From: Advenella alkanexedens
GTDB taxonomy: Bacteria > Pseudomonadota > Gammaproteobacteria > Burkholderiales > Burkholderiaceae_B
Direction of reading: 5' to 3'
Length of the DNA: 64,000 bases
Assembly: GCF_019132845.1 (NCBI RefSeq)
Contig: NZ_JAHSPR010000002.1
Span: 1-64,000 of the forward strand
Shown: one piece after another, positions 38,021-47,769 of the stretch
How positions within the stretch are numbered: position 1 is the stretch's first letter
Layout of the letters: each line of letters begins with the position of its first letter
The notes under the pieces: model-generated
What the model saw: only the letters and a program-made list of their open reading frames with translations
The model's database searches: none
Told to the model about the DNA's origin: nothing
Translations under genes and position numbers: made by a program

Positions 38021-39373
38021 ATGTCCAATACCTTGGTACACTCTTCCCCGGGAACGCGTCCATCCGCGAAGTGGGAAGATCAAATGTCAGAAACCGGTGA
38101 TAATCGGGTCTTGCGCGGCAAGCCCGACTGGACCGACCTGGTTTTCTTTCTGATCCTGGTGGCAGGGGCAGCGTATGCCATTGTGACTTATCCCAATGAA
38201 ATGGATATTTACGAGAAATACATTCTGGCGGGTTCCACCATTTTTGTGACCTGGGTCGGCTGGCTGTGGCGCCCCTTGCGGGTGCTCATGATTGCCTGTG
38301 GCCTGGCGGCCCTGCTGGCCATTGGCCTGTATGACGGTAATCTGGCACAGGCTGATAACCAGTTCCTGCTGAAATATCTGTTGTCATCACAATCGGCCAT
38401 TTTATGGATGTGCGCCCTGTTTTTCATGGCTACTGTGGTGTATTGGGTGGGCTATATCAGCCCAACCGCTGCCTGGATGGGGACCGCTTTCACCTGGGCA
38501 GGTGTGTTTTTCGGTTTTGCCGGCCTGCTGGTTCGCTGGCGTGAAGGCCATCTTATTGCCCCCGATATGGGGCATATTCCGGTCAGTAATCTGTACGAGG
38601 TTTTTGTTCTGTTCTGTCTGATTACGGCTGTTTTTTACCTGTATTATGAAAAACGCTATAACACGCGGGCTTTGGGCGGGTTTGTCCTGCTGGTGATTTC
38701 CGCAGCGGTTATTTTCCTGCTTTGGTACACGTTTGAGCGTGATGCGGCGGTGATTACCCCGTTGAATAACGCTTTGCGCAGTTGGTGGATGAAACTGCAC
38801 GTACCGGCCAACTTTATTGGCTATGGTACTTTTGCACTGTCGGCAATGGTCGGGTTTGCCTATCTGGTCAAGCTGCATGGGGAAACCGTTTCCTGGAAGC
38901 CCCTGGTTCCCCTGTTACTGGTCGGGGGGGCCATGGTGTCAGAACCGTTTATTTTCAGTGACAAGGAAAACTTCGGATTCTGGATTCTGTATTTTGGCAT
39001 TGGCATTATTATTGTGGCCTGCATTTTGCTGGCCCGTAAAACCATTGCCAGCAAATTGCCGCCCCTGGAGGTCCTGGACGACATCATGTATCGGGCCATT
39101 TCGGTGGGATTCGCGTTCTTTACGGTTGCCACCGTATTGGGTGCCCTGTGGGCCGCTGATGCCTGGGGTACTTACTGGCAGTGGGACCCCAAGGAAACCT
39201 GGGCCTTTATTGTGTGGCTGAACTATGCGGCCTGGCTGCACCTGCGGCTCATGAAAGGTATGCGTGGTACGGTAGCCGCTTATTGGGCTCTGGCTGGGCT
39301 GATCATTACCAGTTTTGCTTTCCTGGGGGTTAATATTTTCCTGTCAGGGTTGCATTCATACGGTGAGCTTTAA
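38021..39373 (+). CDS. ccsA: Cytochrome c biogenesis protein CcsA (ResC type; often labelled CcsB)
   Basis: 450 residues from the ATG at 38021, which has AGGA seven bases upstream. A polytopic membrane protein with the haem-handling WWD motif LWAADAWGTYWQWDPKETWAFIVWLNYAAWLHLRL, flanked by conserved histidines (KLHVPANFIGYG, KLHGETVSW). Partner of ResB in System II maturation. No ccm (System I) genes are in the window. Confidence 0.94.
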   Translation: MSNTLVHSSPGTRPSAKWEDQMSETGDNRVLRGKPDWTDLVFFLILVAGAAYAIVTYPNEMDIYEKYILAGSTIFVTWVGWLWRPLRVLMIACGLAALLAIGLYDGNLAQADNQFLLKYLLSSQSAILWMCALFFMATVVYWVGYISPTAAWMGTAFTWAGVFFGFAGLLVRWREGHLIAPDMGHIPVSNLYEVFVLFCLITAVFYLYYEKRYNTRALGGFVLLVISAAVIFLLWYTFERDAAVITPLNNALRSWWMKLHVPANFIGYGTFALSAMVGFAYLVKLHGETVSWKPLVPLLLVGGAMVSEPFIFSDKENFGFWILYFGIGIIIVACILLARKTIASKLPPLEVLDDIMYRAISVGFAFFTVATVLGALWAADAWGTYWQWDPKETWAFIVWLNYAAWLHLRLMKGMRGTVAAYWALAGLIITSFAFLGVNIFLSGLHSYGEL

Positions 39374-39450
39374 GCGCTTCTGAATGCAGGGACTTTCCGC
39401 ATGAGCGGGCCAAACAGGTAGCCAGCGCAAAGCGGTTTGTTTCGGGACAG

Positions 39451-39492
39451 AAAAACGGTGGCCATATATATTATATTTGGCCACCGTTTTTT
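39451..39492. terminator. Bidirectional terminator between ccsA and cydC
   Basis: AAAAACGGTGGCCA and TGGCCACCGTTTTT pair over 14 positions around a 13-base loop, with A and T runs on both sides. It serves the converging ccsA and cydC transcripts. Confidence 0.9.
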
Positions 39493-39571
39493 CCTGTTTG
39501 GGCAAAATGCTAAAACCGGGTCCTTGGTTGAAAGGGGGCGCTTGCCAGGTTGTTGCATCGCCTGGCAGGTG

Positions 39572-41293
39572 CTACACCCATTCTTCCGTGTTTTTTTCTA
39601 CGTTCTTTTGTGCCTTTTGCTGCGCTTGAAACTGCAAACGTCCATCGGTCAATATATAGCTTGCATCTACCACACCCTCTGGCACATCGGCATGGGTCAC
39701 AATAAGCACCGTACGGTCTTTGGCCACTTGTTGCAGGTTGGTAAACCAGGCATCGGCGGTGGCCTTGTCAAGCCCTGCAGTGGGCTCGTCAAGCAGCCAG
39801 ACGCTTGCCTTGGACAACAAAACGCGGGCCAGGCATAAGCGGCGGATCTGGCCGGTAGACAGGGTGTTGCCTCCTTCGCCAACCCAGGCATCAAGGCCAC
39901 CGATTTGTTCAACATGAGCGGCCAAATGTACCTGTTTCAACACTTCCCATAAACGTTCGTCAGGGGCCTCAGGATCGGCCAGGCGCAGGTTGTGGGCAAT
40001 GGTGCCCATAAACACCGGAGAGTGTTGTGATAACAGAGCCATATGCCGGTACAGTACTGGGCTGCTGACCGTACTTAAATTTACGCCACCATAAGTAATG
40101 GTGCCCGATGATAATGGCTGTATTTGCATGATGGCCATTAACAGGGTGGTTTTACCTGTACCGCTCAAGCCGCGGATGGCAATGCGCTGGCCATGATCGA
40201 CATAAAGATCAAGCCCGTTTAAAACCGGTTTGTTGTCATAGGCAACGCATATGTCTTGTAACTGTAATGTGCCGGTTGCGGGCAGCATTGCGGTTGGTAG
40301 GGCTTTGTCGGTTTCTGTTGGTGTATTGGCTGCTGTGCCAGCGGTGATGTCCTGAATACGCCGGGCAGCGGCCTGTACGGCTCCCAGGCCTGCCGCGCCA
40401 CGCATGATGGGTGATAAAATTTCAAACAGGCCCATGGCCCCCAGCAATAGCCCCACCCATACCGGGGCGGACAATTCCTGTTGCGCCTGTGCGTTGGCGC
40501 CCAGCCATAACAGAGCCAGTACCAGTGCACCCATTAACAGTTGTTGTACCAGCGTGCCAAAACTGCCGGCCTGGGTAAGCCTTTGCTGTGCTTTTGCCAG
40601 GCGCAGGCCGGCCTGGTCAAATTGTTCTTGTACCATAGGTGTCATGCCAAACACCAGCAGGTCGGTATGCGCGGCAATGGCTTCATGAGCCAGTGCCCGC
40701 AATTCGGCATTGGCAGCCTGTACATCCAGACCGGCTTTGGCGGTTTGACGAGCCAGCAAATAGGGCAGTACACCGGATGCCAGGCACAACACCAGGAGCA
40801 GGATCCAGCCCACCATGGGTAATGCCGTGCCCATGAGCAGGCTGAAAAAAGCGCCCGCAATGACTGCCGTAAACACCGGGGTGATAATCAATAAGAAGAA
40901 AGTGTCCAGCCGTTCGATATCGTTAATTAAGCGGGCCAGTAAATCACCGTCACGGTATTGCGCCAATTGGGCCGGTTTGAAAGCCGCCAGGCGTGCAAAA
41001 CTGCCGGTACGGATTTCCGCCTGCAGGTCCAGGGTGACCATATGGCCGCAGACCCGTTCAGCATAACGCGAGGCAATGCGCCACATGGACATCCCGCGCA
41101 CCAGTGCCGAGGGGAGAAACAGATTGAACGCCTGTGCCGAGCCGGCCAGAAAGGCACCGGTTAAAAACCAGCCGGATACGGTTAGCAGACCCACGCCGGC
41201 AAAAACGGTCGATAAAGCCAGGAACAGGGCCAGCAGGCTTAGGCGCCAATGTTGTTTAATCCAGGGTTCGGCCAATTGCCACCACAATTTCAC
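39572..41293 (-). CDS. cydC: Thiol reductant ABC exporter subunit CydC
   Basis: 573 residues: an N-terminal six-helix exporter membrane domain, about 1-320, and a C-terminal ATPase with Walker A GLSGTGKTTLLMA, signature LSTGQIRRLCLARVLL and Walker B VWLLDEPTAGLD. It starts with GTG at 41293 overlapping the cydD stop. CydDC exports cysteine and glutathione to the periplasm and is needed for cytochrome bd and c assembly, consistent with the surrounding genes. Confidence 0.92.
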   Translation of the reverse strand: MKLWWQLAEPWIKQHWRLSLLALFLALSTVFAGVGLLTVSGWFLTGAFLAGSAQAFNLFLPSALVRGMSMWRIASRYAERVCGHMVTLDLQAEIRTGSFARLAAFKPAQLAQYRDGDLLARLINDIERLDTFFLLIITPVFTAVIAGAFFSLLMGTALPMVGWILLLVLCLASGVLPYLLARQTAKAGLDVQAANAELRALAHEAIAAHTDLLVFGMTPMVQEQFDQAGLRLAKAQQRLTQAGSFGTLVQQLLMGALVLALLWLGANAQAQQELSAPVWVGLLLGAMGLFEILSPIMRGAAGLGAVQAAARRIQDITAGTAANTPTETDKALPTAMLPATGTLQLQDICVAYDNKPVLNGLDLYVDHGQRIAIRGLSGTGKTTLLMAIMQIQPLSSGTITYGGVNLSTVSSPVLYRHMALLSQHSPVFMGTIAHNLRLADPEAPDERLWEVLKQVHLAAHVEQIGGLDAWVGEGGNTLSTGQIRRLCLARVLLSKASVWLLDEPTAGLDKATADAWFTNLQQVAKDRTVLIVTHADVPEGVVDASYILTDGRLQFQAQQKAQKNVEKNTEEWV

Positions 41294-43005
41294 GCTTTTT
41301 CCTTGATAATAAGTGTTTGATCTTGAATACGCCAGGTTTGCCCGATTTGCATTGCCAGTGCCTCATCGTGGGTGGCCACCAGCAAGGCACGGCCCCGGGC
41401 AAAGCGTAAAATGGCCTGGATAACCGCATCACGGGTTTGCCCGTCAAGATAGGCAGTGGGCTCGTCCAGCATGATCAGGGCAGGGTCGGTTAAAAACAAC
41501 CTGGCCAGCGCAAGCCGGTGGGCCTGCCCGCCAGACACGCCGTGTCCGCGTGTACCCAGCACGGTATCCAATCCTTGTGCCAGGTTGGTTACAAAATCGG
41601 CTGCCTGTGCCTGTTCAAGGGCAGACCATAATTGCTGTTCGGTAGCTTGTGGATTGACCGCCAATAAAAACTGCCGGATGCTGCCCAGGCCGATAAAAGG
41701 TTGCTGGCCAATCAAGACATATTCGTTTTTGGCAAAATAATGCACCAGTTGACCGCTGGCGTAGGGTCGCAGTCCGGCCAGGGTCTCAAGCAAAGAGGTT
41801 TTGCCAATGCCGCTTTCACCCATTAAGGCGATGGGCTGGTCGACCCGCAAGGTAAAGTGGGCGGGTAATAAAATATCCCGGCCCTGCGGGGTTTGCACGG
41901 CAAGTTCCTGTGCCTGCAAAACAAGCCCGCTACCGTTGCGTGCCTGGCGCTGGATAATGGCTGAGGGTGTGATAAGTGGCGGGTGAGTGTCGTCGTGGTG
42001 GGCGGGTAGTTGCTCATACAACTGGTGTAAGCCCTGTGCTGCCGCCTTGGCGGTGGCCCGGTCATGGTAACTGGCGGCCATCTGGCGTAGCGGCATATAC
42101 ACTTCGGGGGCCAGTAACAGGCAGAACAGGCCCTGTTGCAGGGTATTGCCCGAAAAATGGGCGCCCAGCATACCCAAATAGCTTAGGCCGATATAAATGG
42201 CCACCCCTGCCACACCCAGTGCGGCAAACAGCTCAAGGACCGCCGAGGAAAGGAACGCAATTCGCAATACTTTCATGGTGGTGTCGCTTAAGCTTTTGCT
42301 GGCCGAATGTACGGCCTTGATTTCGTCCTGGGTGCGTCCCATTAAGGCCAGGGTGAACAGACCACGAATCCGGTCGGCAAAAATGCCTGACAGACGGCTT
42401 AACGCCTGTTGGTGTTTTTGGTTGGCGGCCTCGGCACGCATGCCGATCAGGGCCATAAACAGGGGAATCATGGGGGCGCTGAATAAGAACACCAGGGTGA
42501 CGATCCAGTCGATGGGCAGGATGACAACGGCAAATGCCAGGGGCAGAAAAACCGCGGAAATGGTGGCGGGCAGAAAACGCTGCAAATAGCCGTCAAGTGC
42601 CTGCACCTGGTCGAGGATGGCCGTGGTGAGGGCGCCGGCCGGCGTTTGCCTGCTCCAGGCAGGCCCCCGGGCCAGCAATTGCGCAAAAAACCGTTGCCGC
42701 AATTGTTGCTTGATGTGCTCGGAAGCCCGGGAAGCGGCCATTTCGCCAGACCAGATCATCAAGGCCCGTAGGGCAATCAGCAGGGCAATCAGCAACATTT
42801 GCCCCCATAACTCGGTGGGGGGAACTGATAAGCGGATGGCCTGGTCGAGGGTTTTTGCCAGTATCCAGGCCTGGAATACCAAGACTCCCCCTGCCATTAG
42901 GGGGGCACCAATGGCCCATATCATGCCAAACGGTGCCATTTTCCAGAGACTTGATAACCAGCGATTCTGAATGGCAGCTTCTGTTTTGGAGGGAGTTTCT
43001 GACAT
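41290..43005 (-). CDS. cydD: Thiol reductant ABC exporter subunit CydD
   Basis: 571 residues: six-helix membrane domain, then ATPase with Walker A GESGIGKTSLLETLAG, signature VSGGQAHRLALARLF and Walker B LIMLDEPTAYLD. Heterodimer partner of CydC; the two genes overlap by four bases. It starts with ATG at 43005. Confidence 0.93.
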   Translation of the reverse strand: MSETPSKTEAAIQNRWLSSLWKMAPFGMIWAIGAPLMAGGVLVFQAWILAKTLDQAIRLSVPPTELWGQMLLIALLIALRALMIWSGEMAASRASEHIKQQLRQRFFAQLLARGPAWSRQTPAGALTTAILDQVQALDGYLQRFLPATISAVFLPLAFAVVILPIDWIVTLVFLFSAPMIPLFMALIGMRAEAANQKHQQALSRLSGIFADRIRGLFTLALMGRTQDEIKAVHSASKSLSDTTMKVLRIAFLSSAVLELFAALGVAGVAIYIGLSYLGMLGAHFSGNTLQQGLFCLLLAPEVYMPLRQMAASYHDRATAKAAAQGLHQLYEQLPAHHDDTHPPLITPSAIIQRQARNGSGLVLQAQELAVQTPQGRDILLPAHFTLRVDQPIALMGESGIGKTSLLETLAGLRPYASGQLVHYFAKNEYVLIGQQPFIGLGSIRQFLLAVNPQATEQQLWSALEQAQAADFVTNLAQGLDTVLGTRGHGVSGGQAHRLALARLFLTDPALIMLDEPTAYLDGQTRDAVIQAILRFARGRALLVATHDEALAMQIGQTWRIQDQTLIIKEKA

Positions 43006-43075
43006 CTCTAATTAAACATGGTTGTGTGACCGCAATCGATGAATTGAATTATAACTTGTCTTTCGTAACAAATAG

Positions 43076-43096
43076 AAAAATACCCCCGCAAGGGGG
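43076..43096 (-). terminator. Terminator after lysA
   Basis: On the minus strand CCCCC-TTGC-GGGGG is followed by TATTTTT, a short GC stem with a U-tract, about 50 bases after the lysA stop. Confidence 0.65.
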
Positions 43097-43146
43097 ATAT
43101 TCAAAGCGGCAGGCAGGCTGCTGAGAAATGAGGGGATTCTCGTTTT

Positions 43147-44439
43147 TCAGGGTAGGAGCTGTTCGCCTTCAAACAGGTCTTCCAGTTTTTCGCGCTGGCG
43201 AATAATGTGGAAATTCTTGCCATCCACCATGACCTCAGCGGCCCGTGGACGGGTATTGTATTGGCTTGACATAACAAAACCATAAGCACCCACGGACTCA
43301 AGCGCCAGAATGTCGTCCTGTTCCAAGGCAATGCTGCGCTGTTTGGCCAGCCAGTCGGCACTTTCACAAACAGGGCCCACGATATCGTAGGTTTCAGGGG
43401 TTTGTGCACGTGGCTTGACAGCCAGCAGCCCATGGTAGGCCTCATAAAGGGCGGGGCGCATCAGGTCGGTCATGGCCGCATCAATAATGGCAAAATTGCG
43501 CGCTTCGGCATGCTTGAGGTACTGGACACGCGTGAGCAGGACACCCGCATTGCCGACAAGGGAGCGACCCGGTTCAAGCACCAGCTGCAAGTGGTCATAG
43601 CCACGTTGCGCCATTTTTTCGTAAACAGGCTCAAGCAATTCTTTGGGGTCCAGCGGGATTTCATCCGTGTAGCGGATGCCCAAACCGCCACCGATGTCCA
43701 GATGCTCCACCTTGATGCCCTGCAGGCCAAGCATGTCAAGCAGGTCCAGGGTTTTGTCCAGGGCGTCAAGATAGGGGCTGACGTCGGTAATTTGCGAGCC
43801 GATATGGCTGTCGACACCCACGATTTTAATGCCGGGCAGGGTATTGGCTTTTTGATAAGCGGCTGGCGCGGCACCAATTTCGATCCCGAATTTGTTTTCT
43901 TTCATGCCGGTTGAAATATACGGGTGTGTTTTGGCATCGACATCGGGATTCACGCGCAAGGAAACCGGCGCCGTTTTTCCCAGTCGCGTGGCTGCTTCAG
44001 AGATGCGCTCAAGTTCGGCGACTGATTCCACATTGAAGCATTTGATGCCGGCTTCAAGCGCTGCTTCAATTTCCCAGTCCTGTTTGCCAACACCTGAAAA
44101 AACGACTTTGGAGGCTTGCCCGCCCGCTTTCAGGACGCGGGCCAGTTCACCGCCGGAAACAATATCAAATCCGCTGCCCAATTTGGCAAATTCGTTCAGG
44201 ACAGCCAGATTGGAATTGGCTTTCATGCCATAACAAACCAGGGTGTCACGGCTGCCAATGGCATTTTGGTAGGATTGCCAGGCTGCCTTGAGTGCAGCTC
44301 GGGAATAAACATACAGGGGGGTACCCAGTTCCCGGGCCAGGGTTTCCAGGCAAACACCTTCAGCGTGCAGGGTGTTGTTTTCGTAATGAAAGAAAGGTGA
44401 ACCGGCGGGAGTGGGTAAGGGTTGGGATTGTGTGGTCAT
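43147..44439 (-). CDS. lysA: Diaminopimelate decarboxylase
   Basis: 430 residues, fold-type III PLP enzyme making L-lysine from meso-diaminopimelate. The PLP Lys is in VCYGMKANSNLAVL; other motifs are DIVSGGEL, GVDSHIGSQI, HLDIGGGLGI, EPGRSLV and the C-terminal active-site Cys in GPVCESADWL. The small lipoprotein gene lies just upstream in the same direction, the common lptM-lysA arrangement. Confidence 0.96.
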   Translation of the reverse strand: MTTQSQPLPTPAGSPFFHYENNTLHAEGVCLETLARELGTPLYVYSRAALKAAWQSYQNAIGSRDTLVCYGMKANSNLAVLNEFAKLGSGFDIVSGGELARVLKAGGQASKVVFSGVGKQDWEIEAALEAGIKCFNVESVAELERISEAATRLGKTAPVSLRVNPDVDAKTHPYISTGMKENKFGIEIGAAPAAYQKANTLPGIKIVGVDSHIGSQITDVSPYLDALDKTLDLLDMLGLQGIKVEHLDIGGGLGIRYTDEIPLDPKELLEPVYEKMAQRGYDHLQLVLEPGRSLVGNAGVLLTRVQYLKHAEARNFAIIDAAMTDLMRPALYEAYHGLLAVKPRAQTPETYDIVGPVCESADWLAKQRSIALEQDDILALESVGAYGFVMSSQYNTRPRAAEVMVDGKNFHIIRQREKLEDLFEGEQLLP

Positions 44440-44484
44440 TGCAAAGTGATAATCAGAATTAACGGTGTATGAAAATAAACGGAA

Positions 44485-44730
44485 TTATTGAGGGAGTGTG
44501 GTGTTGGGGTCCTGCTCCCGGGCACGGGCCTGTTCCTTTTCTTGTCGGGCGGCAGCCTTGGCAGCTTCCTTGCGTGCCTTTATCCTTTGTTCGCGTGCTT
44601 CTATTTGCTGTAATTGTTCTTGGGTAGGGTAATATAGAGGTGCCTTGTATCCGCAGGCGGAAAGCCCCAAACTTAAGCCAAGCAGGGATGCAATTGAAAG
44701 ACTGCGGTGTATTTTTATAAACGCAGGCAA
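44485..44730 (-). CDS. lptM: Small lipoprotein of the LptM/LPS translocon type
   Basis: 81 residues. A lipoprotein signal peptide with lipobox LSAC (Cys at residue 26), then GYKAPLYYP, the conserved tail of LptM (YifL-like) proteins, and a charged Lys/Arg/Glu/Ala helical C-terminus. The start is a TTG at 44730 with GGAG seven bases upstream; no ATG is available in frame. LptM helps mature the LPS export translocon LptD/E. It is divergent from cyaY. Confidence 0.82.
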   Translation of the reverse strand: MPAFIKIHRSLSIASLLGLSLGLSACGYKAPLYYPTQEQLQQIEAREQRIKARKEAAKAAARQEKEQARAREQDPNTTLPQ

Positions 44731-44767
44731 TTTACGACTCCAAAAATTTTTCTAAAGAATTGATATT

Positions 44768-45097
44768 ATGACTGAATCAGAATTTCTTGCACGTGCAGAC
44801 GATATTTTAGACAAGATTCAGGCCCAGGCTGATGGCTGGTTCGAACATCTGGATATTGATGTTGATGCGAATCGCAGTGGTCAGGTGCTTACCCTTGTGT
44901 TTGACAGTACCCGGCATGTCGTCATCAATAGCCAGGCTCCCTTGCAGGAAATGTGGGTGGCTGCGCCCAGTGGCGCATTCCATTACCGTTTTGATGGCAA
45001 GGTGTGGCAGGATACCCGTGGTGGTCTGGATCTGGCGGCCAATGTTTCCGCCCTGTGTTCTGAAATTGCCGGTCAGCCATTAACCGTCACCTTGTAA
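44768..45097 (+). CDS. cyaY: Iron-sulfur cluster assembly protein CyaY (frataxin)
   Basis: 109 residues: acidic first helix (MTESEFLARADDILDKIQAQ) and the beta-sheet with LTLVFDSTRHVVINSQAPLQEMWVAAPSGAFHYRFDGKVWQDTR, the frataxin core. Iron-binding modulator of the IscS/IscU machine. Standard neighbour of lptM-lysA. Confidence 0.95.
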   Translation: MTESEFLARADDILDKIQAQADGWFEHLDIDVDANRSGQVLTLVFDSTRHVVINSQAPLQEMWVAAPSGAFHYRFDGKVWQDTRGGLDLAANVSALCSEIAGQPLTVTL

Positions 45098-45115
45098 GAC
45101 TGGCCAGGCAGCAAC

Positions 45116-45156
45116 AAAAAAACGCTCATTTCAATGTTGAAAATGAGCGTTTTTTT
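45116..45156. terminator. Bidirectional terminator between cyaY and mrcA
   Basis: A-run plus CGCTCATTT pairs with AAATGAGCG plus a T-run; CAA/TTG extends the stem past a one-base bulge. It ends both the plus-strand cyaY and minus-strand mrcA transcripts. Confidence 0.9.
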
Positions 45157-45162
45157 GTGTGG

Positions 45163-47613
45163 CTAGAAGCGGATGGGAGGACCACCCAGAGGGTTGAAGG
45201 ATTCGATCAGCTTGCCAATCGCATCTGCGCTACCCTGTGCGGCTGGTTTTGCCGCTCCTGCCTCTTCGGTGCCAGGGGCATAACCGCTACCGCCTACGCC
45301 CAGGTTTGCAATGGCTTGCCCTGCAGGGAATTCGGTATAGTAGAAATTATCGCCTGCCTTGACCAGTCCTTGTGGCAAGGGACCTGGTTTGGTAACCGGG
45401 ATGGACGGCAATACACTGGCCATGTAATCGAGCCAGATGGGCATGGCCGCGCCACCACCCGTTTCGCGATCACCCAGGGAACGGGGCTGGTCGAAACCAA
45501 GCCAGGCAACCCCCACCATTTTGGGTGTATAGCCGGCAAACCAGGCATCGAAGGATTGGTTGGTGGTACCGGTTTTACCGCCAATATCCGGGCGCTTGAG
45601 GGTTGCCTGGGTTCGGGCTGCCGTACCGTTACGGGCCACGCCTCGCAGCAGGTCATCCATGACGTAGGCCGTACGCGGGTCAAGTGCGCGATTGGCTTCA
45701 TCGCCGGCCTTGGCCGGTTGGGCCTTCATCAAGACCGTGCCGTTGGGATCGGTCACATAATCAATAATGTAAGGATTCACGCGATAGCCACCATTGGCAA
45801 ATACGGCATAGGCGCTGGCCATTTGCAAAGGTGTCACGCTGCCGGCACCCAGTGCCATGGTCAGGTAGGCCCCTTTGGGGGGATGGCGGGCAGGATCAAA
45901 GCCAAAGCGTTCAATGAATTCCGTGGCAAAATCGGGGCCTACGGCCTCAAGGATACGAATGGAAATCATGTTTTTGGATTTATACAGGCCCTGGCGCATG
46001 GTTTGGCTATAGGTGTAGCTGTTCCCGTAGTTTTTGGGTGTCCAGGGTTTGCTGCCGGTTTTAGCCGCACTTAAATAAAACGGCTGGTCTGAAATATTGG
46101 TTTCAGGGGTTAAACCGCGTTCCAGGCCGGCGGCATAAATGAACGGCTTGAAGGTTGAGCCGGGCTGGCGCCAGGCCTGGGTAACCCGGTTGAAGTCGCC
46201 ACGGTTGAAATCAAAACCGCCAATCATGGCTTTGATGGCCCCATTAGTAGGATCAAGCGCTACAAACGCCCCTTCAACTTCGGGCATATTGATAATGGTC
46301 CAGTTGTCTTTGACCTTTTGCAGGTAAATGACCGAACCCCTCATGATGTGCCGTTTTGAATTGGGCTTGGCGACCAGGGCACGTTTGGCATTGTTCAGCG
46401 CGGCACCGGTTAGTTCAATGGGATGGCCGGCATCACGGATGGCCACTACCTTGGTGGGGCTGGCGGAAAGCACCAGGTATGTGTGCATGTCATTGCTGTC
46501 CGGGTAGTCGTGCTTGACTTTATCCAGGAACTCTTCCATTTTTTCCTGGTTCTGTTCAAACCCTGCCGGCAATTCCAGCTGGGCCGCCGGGCCGGGATAA
46601 GGCTTACGCCGGGTGTAAGTGAGAATCCCGTCACGGACAGCCTTATAGGCGGCTTCCTGGTCTTTGGAATTGACGGTGGTATAGACATTCAGGCCGCGGC
46701 CATACACGTTATCTTTGTAGATGTTGTACATGAGCTGGCGGGCCAGTTCGGCAACATACTGTCCATGCAGGGCAAACTGGGTTTCGGGTGCGCTGTTGTC
46801 ACGTGTCTTGACCACGATTTTTTCCTTCATGGCTTCATCGTACTGCGCCTGGGTGATGTAGTTCAGTTTCAGCATGCGACTCAAGACATAGTGCTGACGC
46901 TCGATAGCACGTTTCAGGTTGGTCTTTGGGTTAAAGCGTGAGGGTGCCTTTGGCACACCGGCCAGAATGGCGGCCTGGGCAATGCTGACTTTTGACAGGG
47001 GAATGCCAAAATAAGTCCGGGCTGCTGCTGCAAAACCGTAAGCGCGATGGCCCAGGTAAATCTGGTTCAGATAAAGCTCGAGAATCTGGTCTTTGGTGAG
47101 GGTGTCTTCTATTTTGTAGGTGAGCAAAAGTTCATAAAATTTGCGAATGAACGATTTCTCGGATGACAGGTAGAAGTTACGGGCCACCTGCATGGTAATG
47201 GTACTGGCCCCCTGGGCTTTGGCGCCCGAGGTGATATTGGCCAGGACCGCCCGACCTACGCCAGACCAGTCAACCCCGCTGTGTTTATAGAAATTGTCGT
47301 CTTCAGCGGCCAGCACGGCCAGTTTCATGACATCGGGAATTTCGTTGAAACGCATGACGTTGCGTCGTTCTTCACCATACTCGGCCAGCAGGACCTTGTC
47401 TTCGGAATAGATGCGCAAGGGAATGCGCGGCCGGTAATCGGTCATGGCCTGAAGGTCGGGCAGGTTCGGCCAGGTAAGACCAATAGCCATGATGACCAGC
47501 AAGGCGCCACAAAGCCCGATGCCTGCGCAAAATACGATGGATTTCATGATAAACCGTCCCAGCCATGAGCCGGAAGACGATTTCTCTTTTTTGGGTGTGG
47601 TAGTTTTACTCAT
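45163..47613 (-). CDS. mrcA: Penicillin-binding protein 1A (bifunctional transglycosylase/transpeptidase)
   Basis: 816 residues from the ATG at 47613; an in-frame ATG at 47661 would add 16 residues, and neither has a good Shine-Dalgarno. One N-terminal membrane helix, then the GT51 glycosyltransferase with the catalytic Glu in LAAEDDNFYKHSGVDW and STITMQVARNFYL, an OB-like insert, and the transpeptidase with SxxK in GSTFKPFIYAAG, SxN in SKNM and KTGTTNQSFDAWFAGYTP. It polymerises and cross-links peptidoglycan at the inner membrane. Divergent from aroK. Confidence 0.95.
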   Translation of the reverse strand: MSKTTTPKKEKSSSGSWLGRFIMKSIVFCAGIGLCGALLVIMAIGLTWPNLPDLQAMTDYRPRIPLRIYSEDKVLLAEYGEERRNVMRFNEIPDVMKLAVLAAEDDNFYKHSGVDWSGVGRAVLANITSGAKAQGASTITMQVARNFYLSSEKSFIRKFYELLLTYKIEDTLTKDQILELYLNQIYLGHRAYGFAAAARTYFGIPLSKVSIAQAAILAGVPKAPSRFNPKTNLKRAIERQHYVLSRMLKLNYITQAQYDEAMKEKIVVKTRDNSAPETQFALHGQYVAELARQLMYNIYKDNVYGRGLNVYTTVNSKDQEAAYKAVRDGILTYTRRKPYPGPAAQLELPAGFEQNQEKMEEFLDKVKHDYPDSNDMHTYLVLSASPTKVVAIRDAGHPIELTGAALNNAKRALVAKPNSKRHIMRGSVIYLQKVKDNWTIINMPEVEGAFVALDPTNGAIKAMIGGFDFNRGDFNRVTQAWRQPGSTFKPFIYAAGLERGLTPETNISDQPFYLSAAKTGSKPWTPKNYGNSYTYSQTMRQGLYKSKNMISIRILEAVGPDFATEFIERFGFDPARHPPKGAYLTMALGAGSVTPLQMASAYAVFANGGYRVNPYIIDYVTDPNGTVLMKAQPAKAGDEANRALDPRTAYVMDDLLRGVARNGTAARTQATLKRPDIGGKTGTTNQSFDAWFAGYTPKMVGVAWLGFDQPRSLGDRETGGGAAMPIWLDYMASVLPSIPVTKPGPLPQGLVKAGDNFYYTEFPAGQAIANLGVGGSGYAPGTEEAGAAKPAAQGSADAIGKLIESFNPLGGPPIRF

Positions 47614-47769
47614 TACACGGGATTTTAAAGCTTTGTGGGCAGAATTTCCTGAAAAACTCATGGGTTTCTGTAACTGAATTGTGCAGTTTAGCGCTCCTCA
47701 CTTAGGTTGCAAGTGATAATATGCAAAACTGTGCAAAATAAGTCTCAAATTACCGACATTTTTAAATAT

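Noticed and set aside
45157-46074. Long open frame of 305 codons on the plus strand
   Set aside because: It lies entirely opposite the well-supported mrcA gene, has no recognisable motifs and reflects codon bias of the real gene.
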